A stretch of DNA of 15,269 nt, taken from NCBI GenBank assembly GCA_023461495.1, contig JAEYLA010000112.1, forward strand, positions 1-15,269. Reading direction: 5' to 3'. The notes beneath the pieces were generated by a model that had not been told where the DNA came from, made no database searches, and saw nothing but the letters and a program-made list of their open reading frames with translations. The DNA comes from Bacillota bacterium. Lineage in GTDB: Bacteria; Bacillota; Clostridia; Christensenellales; CAG-138. The translations under genes and the position numbers were made by a program. Position 1 is the stretch's first letter, and every line of letters begins with the position of its first letter. Below are positions 7,481 through 13,797 of the stretch, one piece after another.

Positions 7481-7489
7481 ATTATAACA
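7481..7489 (-). promoter_or_regulatory. Extended -10 promoter of the xdhABC operon
   Basis: On the minus strand TGT-TATAAT gives a perfect -10 hexamer (7486-7481) with a TG extension. Only a weak -35 is found 17 nt upstream (TAGGCT, 3 of 6 bases). The start point should be near 7474, leaving a leader of about 43 nt. A good -10 with a poor -35 is what an activator-dependent promoter often looks like. Confidence 0.65.
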
Positions 7490-7516
7490 TTCTTTATAGC
7501 AAAAGCCTAGTAACCA

Positions 7517-7540
7517 CGCTATCCTATTTTATATATAACG
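7517..7540. promoter_or_regulatory. Candidate ModE-type operator in the xdhA/mocA divergent region
   Basis: Left half CGCTATCCT (7517-7525), a 6-bp AT spacer, then right half TATATAACG (7532-7540). The E. coli ModE site is remembered as CGnTATATA-N6-TATATAACG. The right half matches 9 of 9, the left half 6 of 9, and the total length is the same 24 bp. The centre lies about 54 bp upstream of the predicted xdhA start point and about 95 bp upstream of that of mocA. Confidence 0.45.
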
Positions 7541-7587
7541 CGCGCGTATAGCACGTAACATCCCGGACTATTATATGCGCCAAAGAT

Positions 7588-7617
7588 TTGATTTGCAGGC
7601 AAAAACGCGGGTATACT
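7588..7617 (+). promoter_or_regulatory. Promoter of mocA
   Basis: TTGATT (7588-7593), an 18-nt spacer and TATACT (7612-7617). Transcription would begin near 7624, about 24 nt before the ATG, with AAAGGAGG in the leader. Confidence 0.6.
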
Positions 7618-7647
7618 GAAGATAAGAATTCGCAAAGGAGGCCGCCC

Positions 7648-8241
7648 ATGGAAGAACCAACGCTCCGTATCGGCTGTATACTCATGGCTGCGGGGAATTC
7701 GCGCCGGTTTGGCAGCAACAAGCTTTCTGTTACGTTTGACGGGCTGACGATGGCGGAACATGCGCTTAATGTCATCCCTTCCGAAATTTTCTCAAGCATC
7801 GTCGTTGTGACCCAGTACCCGGAAATCGCTGAAATGGCAAGAGGCCGGGGATTCGTAGTAAAAATCAACCAGGAACCGGAAAGGGGGCTTTCCAACACCA
7901 TCCGCATCGGGATCGAGGCACTTTTGGATATGGATGCGCTGCTGTTTCTGGTAGCGGACCAGCCCATGCTGCGCCAGGAAACCATTCAGAATGTGGTTGT
8001 GCTGTACCGCGCGCATCCGGACCGCATCGTCATCGCAGGGCACGAAGGCAGGCGCGGCAACCCCTGCATTTTCCCGCGGGAATTCAACGAGGAACTGCTT
8101 GCGCTTACCGGTGACATGGGCGGCGTTGTCGTCATCAAGGCACACGAAGACCGTATTTTGTGCTACCATGTCGAGGATGTGCGGGAACTGATCGATATCG
8201 ATACGGAGCACACGCTTTCCGAACTGATGCGCACGCCATGA
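7648..8241 (+). CDS. mocA: Molybdenum cofactor cytidylyltransferase (MocA family)
   Basis: 197 residues from the ATG at 7648, with AAAGGAGG 6 nt upstream; an in-frame start 60 bp earlier lies in the promoter and is rejected. MocA joins CTP to molybdopterin-Mo, giving the cytosine dinucleotide cofactor used by enzymes of the xanthine oxidase family. Nucleotide-binding motif LMAAGNSRRFGSNKL is at residues 12-26 (the LAAGxSxRxGxxK form seen in MocA rather than the LAGGxSxRMGxDK of the guanylyl enzyme MobA). The metal-binding VADQP is at 102-106, and GRRGNPCIF at 134-142 matches the GRRGxPxxF of MocA/PucB-type proteins. It is divergent from xdhA and convergent with the fused hydroxylase, so it sits between the two enzymes that need its product. 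A single-gene unit ended by a strong terminator. Confidence 0.92.
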   Translation: MEEPTLRIGCILMAAGNSRRFGSNKLSVTFDGLTMAEHALNVIPSEIFSSIVVVTQYPEIAEMARGRGFVVKINQEPERGLSNTIRIGIEALLDMDALLFLVADQPMLRQETIQNVVVLYRAHPDRIVIAGHEGRRGNPCIFPREFNEELLALTGDMGGVVVIKAHEDRILCYHVEDVRELIDIDTEHTLSELMRTP

Positions 8242-8277
8242 CCAATGGACATGCGCGGCGTCTCATAAATAATGTGG

Positions 8278-8317
8278 CAGAAAGCCCCCTGGGGGGCTTT
8301 CTGTTTTATTTCTTTTT
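8278..8317 (+). terminator. Strong intrinsic terminator of mocA, shared with the convergent hydroxylase gene
   Basis: CAGAAAGCCCCC (8278-8289) pairs with GGGGGCTTTCTG (8292-8303), a stem of about 11 bp, followed by a T-rich tail (TTTTATTTCTTTTT, 8304-8317). The minus-strand hydroxylase gene stops at 8306, 2 nt from the stem, so the same hairpin may also protect or end that transcript, though it lacks a T-run on that strand. Confidence 0.88.
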
Positions 8318-10864
8318 GCTGTACGCCGTGTCTTCGAGCGGAAGTTTGGTGCGGAAGATGCCGTCCCGGTTGTAGTAGGCAAGCTGTACGGCAGGCGGCG
8401 TGGGGATGGAGCAGATTTCACCGATGCCCTTTGCGCCGTGGGCAAGCTTCCCATCGCCCTTTTCAATAATCTCCGAAACGATCTTGGGCACCTTATCGGC
8501 CTTGAACAGGCCAAGCGTACCGAACTTCGCGGTGGGTTTGCCGTTATTGAGCGGGAAATCCTCCGTCAGCGCATACCCCAGGCTCATCACAACGCCGCCC
8601 TCTATCTGCCCTTCCACCGTAACGGGATTGATGGCCCGCCCAACGTCGTGCGCTGCGACCACGCGGGAAAGTAAGCCGTTTTCATCCAGCTCCACAAAGT
8701 GCGTCGCATAGCCGTAGGCAATATGGCTCACGGGATTGTCCTTCTGTTCCCCGATCTTATCGGTAACGCCGGTATACTCCCCGTAGAAGGAGCGGCCTTC
8801 AAGCGCTTCGAGCGAGCCCTCCTCCTCCATCGCTTCTTTGAGCGCGCGTGCGGCGCGCACCACGGCCTCGCCTGTAAACAAGGTCTGGCGGGAGGCGGTC
8901 GTGTTTCCAGAATTTGGGGCAAGTGCGGTGTCCGGCGCTTCATACGTCACGCGGTCGGGCGTCAGACCCGTGGTTTCACAGAACATCTGCACCTGAATGG
9001 TGCCCATGCCCTGGCCGATACAGGCGGCGCTACTATGCAGACGCGCCTTGCCGCCTTTCACCTCAATGCGGCTGCGGCCCGTATCCGGGATACCAACGCC
9101 CAGACCGCTGTTCTTCATCGCACAGGCGATACCGGCCTTGGGGTTCGCTTCATAATACGGCCGTATGGCGTCGAGCGTTTCAACCAATGCCGTGGTCTCA
9201 TCCGCAATCTGGCCGTTGGGCAGCACCTGCCCGGGACGGATGGCGTTGCGGTAGCGTATTTCAAACGGAGAAATTCCAACAAGCTCCGCAAGCTGGTTGA
9301 GGTTGCATTCCGTTGCAAAGCAGCTCTGCGTCACGCCAAAACCGCGGAACGCGCCGCCCGGCGGGTTGTTGGTGTACATGGCGCGGCCTAAGATATCCAC
9401 CACCTGATAGTTGTAGGGCCCCGCCGCGTGCGTGCAGGCGCGCTGCAGCACGGGGCCGCCCAGGGAGGCGTATGCGCCGGTATCGGAAATAAGCACCGCC
9501 TTCATGGCGGTCAAACATCCATTTTCATCGCAGGCGGTGGTAAAGTCCATTTCCATCGCGTGGCGCTTGGGATGAACCAGGATGCTTTCCTGCCGCTTAA
9601 GCTTGACCTTGACGGGCCGCCCGGTGTGGTAGCACAGCAGCGCCGCATGATGCTGCACGCTCATATCTTCCTTGCCGCCAAAGCCGCCGCCCACCATGGC
9701 TGCGGTAACGCGCACCTTTTCGTGTGGGATATTGAGCATATCCGCGCACTCATGCTGGGTCTGGTAAATCCCCTGATCCGCACTGATGATGCGCAAGCCG
9801 TCCCCTTCCGGGTAGGCAACCGCGCATTCCGGCTCCAAAAACGCATGCTCGGTAAAGGGCACGCTGTAGTGGTTGGTCACCACATATTTGCTGTTTTTGA
9901 TGGTCCCGTCCGCGTCGCCTCGCGCAAGCTTCTGTTCAAACAGAAGGTTGCCGCCTTCATGGACAAGGGGCGCGTCCTCTTCCATGGCGCGCTGCGCCGT
10001 AAGTACGGGCTCCAGCTCCTCATAGTCCACTTTGATCAGTGCAAGCGCCGCCTCGAGCGTTTCCCGGTCTTCCGCCGCGACAAGCGCCACGGCATCTCCA
10101 AGGTAATGGGTAAGCCCACCCACCGGGGTGAGCACATCCCAATCCTTCCTGATATGGCCGATCTTGCTTTCGCCCGGGATATCGGCTGCGGTCAGCACGG
10201 CATGCACTTTATCAAGCGCCTTTGCGGCTTCCGTACGGATTGCGAGCACCTTTGCCCGCGGATACGCACTGCGCTTTGCGGCGCCGTAGAGCATGCCTTC
10301 CATATAAACATCGTCCGCATAGATGGCGGTGCCAAGCGCCTTGTCTTTTGCATCCACGCGGTGCATGCTTTCCCCCGCATGGCCCGTAAACGTGCGCCCG
10401 GGGATCTCCGCCTCCGTGCGGAACAGCTCCGCCGCAAGAAGTATGGCGTCCTCTATCTTTTTATAGCCGGTGCAGCGGCAGATGTTGTTCTTGATCGCTT
10501 CTTTGACCTGTGCGCAGGAGGGCGTGAGCGTCGTATCAAGCAGCCCTTTTGCGCTGATCACCATTCCGGGCGTACAAAACCCGCATTGTACGGCGCCAGC
10601 CTCGGAAAACGCATAGGCATAGACCTCCCGTTCACGCGGGGTGAGCCCCTCCACTGTAATAATGTTTTTGCCGTCAAGCTTATCAGTCTTGAGCACGCAC
10701 GCCTTTTGCGCTTTTCCTTCCACAAGCACCATGCAGGTGCCGCACGCGCCTTCCGTACATCCGTCCTTGACGGAAGTCAATCCAAGGTCGTCGCGCAGAT
10801 AATAAATCAGCCGCTTAGACGCATCCACTGTGTGCATTACGCCATTTATAAAAAAAGCGGACAT
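8306..10864 (-). CDS. Fused iron-sulfur/molybdenum hydroxylase, selenium-dependent xanthine dehydrogenase type
   Basis: 852 residues from the ATG at 10864-10862, with GGGAGGA 8 nt upstream; a TTG start 18 bp earlier falls within that ribosome site. Order: [2Fe-2S] domain (C36, C41, C44, C56), helical second cluster (C94, C97, C129, C131), small Ald_Xan_dh domain (about 168-285), then the molybdenum-binding domains (about 320-835). Key residues: Gln364 in SADQ, GGGFGGKE with Glu399, Arg475, AFRGFG with Arg507 and KGIGE with Glu816. These match the cofactor and purine-contacting residues of xanthine oxidase better than XdhA does. There is no FAD domain, as in aldehyde oxidoreductase of Desulfovibrio. 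Neighbouring yqeB, yqeC, selD and mocA support the family named selenium-dependent xanthine dehydrogenase. No in-frame UGA is present; the selenium would be a labile ligand. Other purine hydroxylase or aldehyde activity is possible. Confidence 0.88.
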   Translation of the reverse strand: MSAFFINGVMHTVDASKRLIYYLRDDLGLTSVKDGCTEGACGTCMVLVEGKAQKACVLKTDKLDGKNIITVEGLTPREREVYAYAFSEAGAVQCGFCTPGMVISAKGLLDTTLTPSCAQVKEAIKNNICRCTGYKKIEDAILLAAELFRTEAEIPGRTFTGHAGESMHRVDAKDKALGTAIYADDVYMEGMLYGAAKRSAYPRAKVLAIRTEAAKALDKVHAVLTAADIPGESKIGHIRKDWDVLTPVGGLTHYLGDAVALVAAEDRETLEAALALIKVDYEELEPVLTAQRAMEEDAPLVHEGGNLLFEQKLARGDADGTIKNSKYVVTNHYSVPFTEHAFLEPECAVAYPEGDGLRIISADQGIYQTQHECADMLNIPHEKVRVTAAMVGGGFGGKEDMSVQHHAALLCYHTGRPVKVKLKRQESILVHPKRHAMEMDFTTACDENGCLTAMKAVLISDTGAYASLGGPVLQRACTHAAGPYNYQVVDILGRAMYTNNPPGGAFRGFGVTQSCFATECNLNQLAELVGISPFEIRYRNAIRPGQVLPNGQIADETTALVETLDAIRPYYEANPKAGIACAMKNSGLGVGIPDTGRSRIEVKGGKARLHSSAACIGQGMGTIQVQMFCETTGLTPDRVTYEAPDTALAPNSGNTTASRQTLFTGEAVVRAARALKEAMEEEGSLEALEGRSFYGEYTGVTDKIGEQKDNPVSHIAYGYATHFVELDENGLLSRVVAAHDVGRAINPVTVEGQIEGGVVMSLGYALTEDFPLNNGKPTAKFGTLGLFKADKVPKIVSEIIEKGDGKLAHGAKGIGEICSIPTPPAVQLAYYNRDGIFRTKLPLEDTAYSKKK

Positions 10865-10948
10865 CTCTGTTTCCTCCCTCAAGGGTTTTCGTTCTATTCA
10901 TAATTCTGTCTATCATTGTGTTTTTAAGACGTCATTTAATTCTCTTGT

Positions 10949-10962
10949 ATCTTACGCAAGAT
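10949..10962. repeat. Short perfect inverted repeat upstream of the fused hydroxylase gene
   Basis: ATCTT-ACGC-AAGAT, 85-98 bp upstream of the fused hydroxylase start. It could be an operator or a small hairpin in the leader; no regulator can be assigned. Confidence 0.4.
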
Positions 10963-11189
10963 CAGAAAGCCAAACTCCAGTGTTCCTGTAAAGCATGCCA
11001 CATTTGAAAATACGCTATGCAGAAGCGTTTTGTATGATGTGCGCTTATTATTTCATAGTTTTTTCTTGGGCGCAAGAGACGCGCCGCCCGCCATTCTGCG
11101 GCAAAAAAACGCGCCCGATCCGAAAACCCGAACATTAATATTACTTATAGCAATATCTTTTAGTGTTTCTGTTTTTTCAAAAAACATAG

Positions 11190-11201
11190 CCGATTGATCG
11201 G
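11190..11201. promoter_or_regulatory. Operator-like palindrome CCGAT-TG-ATCGG
   Basis: A perfect 5-bp-arm inverted repeat ending 8 bp before a candidate -10 element at 11210, so it would lie between -35 and -10 of that promoter, a common place for a repressor site. The binding protein is unknown. Confidence 0.35.
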
Positions 11202-11206
11202 ATTTA

Positions 11207-11215
11207 TGTTACAAT
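11207..11215 (+). promoter_or_regulatory. Possible distal promoter of the transporter operon
   Basis: Extended -10 TGT-TACAAT with the hexamer at 11210-11215. No -35 is recognisable at 16-18 nt spacing. If used, it would give a leader of about 275 nt before the lipoprotein gene. Confidence 0.35.
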
Positions 11216-11332
11216 TCCAAATATCGCGGTGCATCCATTGTACGTATTCTTCCGTTTTCCATAGGGGAGATAACGGACGCTATATTCGTGAAATCGTGGC
11301 ATTAAAATTTTTTTGTTGCCAAAAAAAAATTA

Positions 11333-11361
11333 TGGAAATTTGCAATACCGTATGATACACT
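11333..11361 (+). promoter_or_regulatory. Likely proximal promoter of the BMP transporter operon
   Basis: TGGAAA (11333-11338), a 17-nt spacer and an extended -10 TGA-TACACT (hexamer 11356-11361). Directly upstream lie a T-tract and an A-tract (11306-11331) that could act as an UP element. The start would be near 11368, leaving a leader of about 130 nt. Confidence 0.5.
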
Positions 11362-11429
11362 GAAGCAAACATTCGGGAGGCCCGACGCCTCAACGTCCTT
11401 TCAGATATCTTCGGTACAAGCTATGTTGG

Positions 11430-11470
11430 TTCAGCGGGAAACGCGGATTTTAGTAACGTGTTGCCCTGAA
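11430..11470 (+). ncRNA. Possible structured leader hairpin before the lipoprotein gene
   Basis: TTCAG (11430-11434) can pair with CTGAA (11466-11470), and inside it AACGCG (11440-11445) pairs with CGTGTT (11457-11462, one G-U). TAATATTTCTT follows, then the ribosome site GAAGGAG at 11482. This might be an mRNA-stability element or weak attenuator. It matches no riboswitch class known to me. Confidence 0.25.
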
Positions 11471-11496
11471 TAATATTTCTTGAAGGAGAAAGAGAA

Positions 11497-12546
11497 ATGA
11501 AGAACCACGTCAAAACCATGGCCCTTGTCCTGTCTCTTCTGATGGTGTTCGCAGTGCTTGCCGGTTGCGCTCCCAGTACCCCCGCGCCCCAGGCGACGGA
11601 AGCCCCCGCGGCTGCAACGGAAGCACCGGCCGCCCAGCCGGAAACCCCCGCAGAAGCTCCTGCCGAAAAGCCCAAGGTTGCGCTGATCCTTGAAGGCGCG
11701 ATTTCGGACATGAGCTGGAACGCCACCGCCTACAACGGTCTCATGAAGATTGAAGCCTTGGGCGCTGAAGTCAAGTACGTAGAAAACACGCCCGCTTCTT
11801 CTGTGGCCGACGCCATCCGTACGTTTGGCGATGAAGGCTATGATGTCATCTTCCTGTCCACCAACAGCTATGCGGATGCCGGCGCCGCGACCGCGGTTGA
11901 GTATCCCGACACCCAGTTCTTCTTCATCAACTCCGGTGTGGTTTCCGAAAACGCGTCTTCCTTCGCCATCCAGGACGCCGAGCAGGGCTTCCTCATGGGG
12001 GCTCTTGCGGCGCTTCTGACAGAAAGCAAGACCGTCGGCTTCATCGGCGGCCTCGAAATCCAGCCCATCAAGAATGGCGGCAAGGGCTTTGAGCAGGGCG
12101 TCAAGTATGTTGACCCCTCCATCAAAATCCTATCCAACAACACCGGCAGCTTTGACGATGTCAACGCCGCAAAGGAACTCGCAAAGTCCTTCATCGGTCA
12201 GGGCGCGGACGTGCTTGCCCCCATGGCGAACCAGGCTTCCCTGGGCGTAATGGAAGCCGCGCAGGAAGGCAAAGTCAAGGGCATCGGCTCTGGTCTCAAT
12301 CAGGAAACCGTTGCGCCCGACGCTGCCGTCGTTGCGATCGTAAAGGATACTTCCATTGCGTATGAAGCCGCCTACAAGGCATATCTTGACGGCACGATCT
12401 CCGATCAGGTCCTTAAGATGGGCGCAGCGCAGGGCGTTGTCTACATCGGCGACTATTACATCGAGGTTCCCGCGGAAGTCAAGACCCAGCTCGAAGACAT
12501 CTACAAGAAGCTCGCCGCCGGCGAAATCACCATCACCCTCGACTAA
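11497..12546 (+). CDS. BMP-family substrate-binding lipoprotein of a purine/nucleoside-type ABC transporter
   Basis: 349 residues. A lipoprotein signal peptide ends in the lipobox L21-A-G-C24, so the mature protein is lipid-anchored outside the membrane. An Ala/Pro/Thr/Glu-rich linker (about 25-58, with repeated TEAPAA units) leads to the BMP domain (PF02608-type), which begins KPKVALILEG and holds SDMSWNATAYNGL and VIFLSTNSY. Known members bind purine nucleosides (PnrA of Treponema, NupN/YufN of Bacillus), while others bind autoinducer-2-like or other ligands. The domain ends at the C-terminus with an intact length. GAAGGAG precedes the ATG by 8 nt. Two permeases and an ATPase follow in the same direction. 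Beside two purine-hydroxylase-type enzymes, a purine base or nucleoside is the most likely ligand. Confidence 0.9.
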   Translation: MKNHVKTMALVLSLLMVFAVLAGCAPSTPAPQATEAPAAATEAPAAQPETPAEAPAEKPKVALILEGAISDMSWNATAYNGLMKIEALGAEVKYVENTPASSVADAIRTFGDEGYDVIFLSTNSYADAGAATAVEYPDTQFFFINSGVVSENASSFAIQDAEQGFLMGALAALLTESKTVGFIGGLEIQPIKNGGKGFEQGVKYVDPSIKILSNNTGSFDDVNAAKELAKSFIGQGADVLAPMANQASLGVMEAAQEGKVKGIGSGLNQETVAPDAAVVAIVKDTSIAYEAAYKAYLDGTISDQVLKMGAAQGVVYIGDYYIEVPAEVKTQLEDIYKKLAAGEITITLD

Positions 12547-12566
12547 TCCTTTCCAATTGATAATTG

Positions 12567-12583
12567 GGCCGGGTAATCCGGCC
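12567..12583 (+). other. Intercistronic stem-loop 1 after the lipoprotein gene
   Basis: GGCCGG-GTAAT-CCGGCC, a perfect 6-bp GC stem 21 bp after the lipoprotein stop, without a T-run. It probably acts together with the next hairpin as an RNA-stability or processing element rather than as a terminator. Confidence 0.5.
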
Positions 12584-12602
12584 GCAGTTTCGGATAAGGG
12601 AC

Positions 12603-12634
12603 GCTCCGGCTGCTTCTCTTTAAGCGGCCGGAGC
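12603..12634 (+). other. Intercistronic stem-loop 2 before the first permease gene
   Basis: GCTCCGGCTGCTT (12603-12615) pairs with AAGCGGCCGGAGC (12622-12634) in a 13-bp stem with one T-G wobble and a 6-nt loop. No T-run follows, so transcription should continue. Such hairpins after binding-protein genes often stabilise the upstream message, giving more binding protein than permease. Confidence 0.6.
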
Positions 12635-12674
12635 TATCCTATCCTCCGGAAGACAACCACGAAGGAGGATCACG

Positions 12675-13796
12675 ATGGCTACCAGCAGCCTCGCTAAACG
12701 CTTGCTTTCCTTTCTAAAAGATCTTTATTTCCCTGTCATTGCCTTAATTACCTCGCTTCTGATCGGAAGCATCGTTATCATCTTTACATCCAACAGTACG
12801 CCGATGGAAGCCTATGCAGCGATGCTCAAGGGCGCTTTCGGCAACATAAAAGCCTGGGATGAGACGTTCGTCAAGGCCATCCCCTTCATCTTCACCGCTT
12901 TAAGCTTTGCCATTGCCCGGCGGTGCGGCATTATCAACCTGGGCGCGGAAGGCCAGTTCCGCATGGGCGCACTCTTGGCGACCATTGTGGGCGTGAGCTT
13001 CCCCAACCTGCCCATGATCCTGCACCTGCCGCTTACATTACTTGCCGGCTTTGTGGGCGGAGCGCTTTACGGCGTCATCGTCGCGGCGCTCAAGATCCGC
13101 TTTGGCGCAAGCGAGCTGATCACCACCATTATGCTCAACTATGTTGCGATCAGCATCATCGATTATGCGGTAACGGGGCCCCTCAAGGATAGCGCATCGA
13201 GTTCTTATCCGCAGTCCGCGCCGATTTTAGAGAGCGCGCAGCTGCCCAAGCTGTTTGAAGGCACCTCCCGCCTGCACTGGGGGCTGATGCTGATGGTATT
13301 GGCGCTCTTCTTCTATTACTTCTTTCTGTGGAAGACCACAAAAGGCTTTGAAATGCGCGTTGTGGGCCTCAATCCCACCGCGGGTTCCTATGCCGGCATG
13401 AGCATCAACCGTTCAACGCTTTTGTCCATGTTCATCGCGGGCGGCTTTGCGGGCCTGGGCGGATGTGTGGAAATCATCGGTATCCAGTTCCGGCTGATGC
13501 TGACCTCCTTCTCCATCACCTATGGCTTCACGGGCATTGCCGTGGCGCTCATGGGCAGCAACAATCCGCTGGGCATCCTGCTCTCAGGCGTACTGTTCGG
13601 CGGGTTGCAGTCCGGTTCCCTGAAGATGCAGACACTTACCGACGTCAGCTCTTCCGTGGTGCTGGTTGTACAGGCGCTCATCATCCTCTTCATCGCCGGG
13701 CGCTCCATGTTCCAATTCAGGGCGCGCAGGGATTGCGTGAAGACACAGGGGCCCTCTGACCCGACCAAGACACTGCCGGATGAGGGGGTGGCGTAA
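12675..13796 (+). CDS. ABC transporter permease 1 (YufP/NupP type)
   Basis: 373 residues, with GAAGGAGG upstream of the ATG. Several hydrophobic segments are visible: about 18-38, 66-82, 96-137, 146-166, 202-219, 248-270, 281-315 and 327-341. The family marker CGIINLGAEGQFRMGAL (84-100) lies after the second segment, and the cytoplasmic coupling region FEMRVVGLNPTAGSYAGM (225-242) follows. The N-terminus carries a short cytoplasmic segment and the C-terminus a charged tail. It belongs to the branched-chain amino acid/ribose-type permease superfamily, subgroup partnered with BMP lipoproteins (guanosine transporter NupNOPQ of Bacillus is the model). It is 1 nt from the next permease gene and pairs with it as a heterodimer. 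Confidence 0.92.
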   Translation: MATSSLAKRLLSFLKDLYFPVIALITSLLIGSIVIIFTSNSTPMEAYAAMLKGAFGNIKAWDETFVKAIPFIFTALSFAIARRCGIINLGAEGQFRMGALLATIVGVSFPNLPMILHLPLTLLAGFVGGALYGVIVAALKIRFGASELITTIMLNYVAISIIDYAVTGPLKDSASSSYPQSAPILESAQLPKLFEGTSRLHWGLMLMVLALFFYYFFLWKTTKGFEMRVVGLNPTAGSYAGMSINRSTLLSMFIAGGFAGLGGCVEIIGIQFRLMLTSFSITYGFTGIAVALMGSNNPLGILLSGVLFGGLQSGSLKMQTLTDVSSSVVLVVQALIILFIAGRSMFQFRARRDCVKTQGPSDPTKTLPDEGVA

Positions 13797-13797
13797 A

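Larger units (their letters stand above)
10865..11496. other. 632-bp divergent regulatory spacer without a gene
   Basis: No convincing coding frame is seen between the fused hydroxylase and the transporter lipoprotein. The region is AT-rich in places, with long A and T tracts (11306-11331), several short inverted repeats, two candidate rightward promoters and no clear leftward one. No tRNA, CRISPR repeat or mobile element was recognised, and no purine-riboswitch core was found. Confidence 0.7.

Noticed and set aside
7538..7547. Alternating palindrome ACGCGCGCGT as an operator
   Set aside because: It overlaps the edge of the ModE-like site and is a simple CG repeat, so on its own it is weak evidence of a separate site.
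5122..10864. Selenocysteine codon in either hydroxylase
   Set aside because: Neither gene has an in-frame UGA and both reach family-typical length; selenium in this enzyme class is a labile ligand, not an encoded residue.
9428..10903. Long plus-strand open frame (491 codons) over the fused hydroxylase
   Set aside because: Antisense to a motif-complete enzyme gene, with basic low-complexity composition and no domain pattern.
11079..11109. GCCGC...GCGGC hairpin with a following A-tract as a terminator
   Set aside because: The homopolymer is A on the plus strand, and on the minus strand the T-run precedes rather than follows the stem.
11278..11286. CGCTATATT as a second full ModE operator near the transporter
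   Set aside because: Only the left half fits; the sequence 6 bp further on does not match the right half.
11360..11496. Purine or xanthine riboswitch in the transporter leader
   Set aside because: I looked for the conserved purine-aptamer junction sequences (for example the TTTCTAC core) and did not find them; only an unspecific hairpin is visible.
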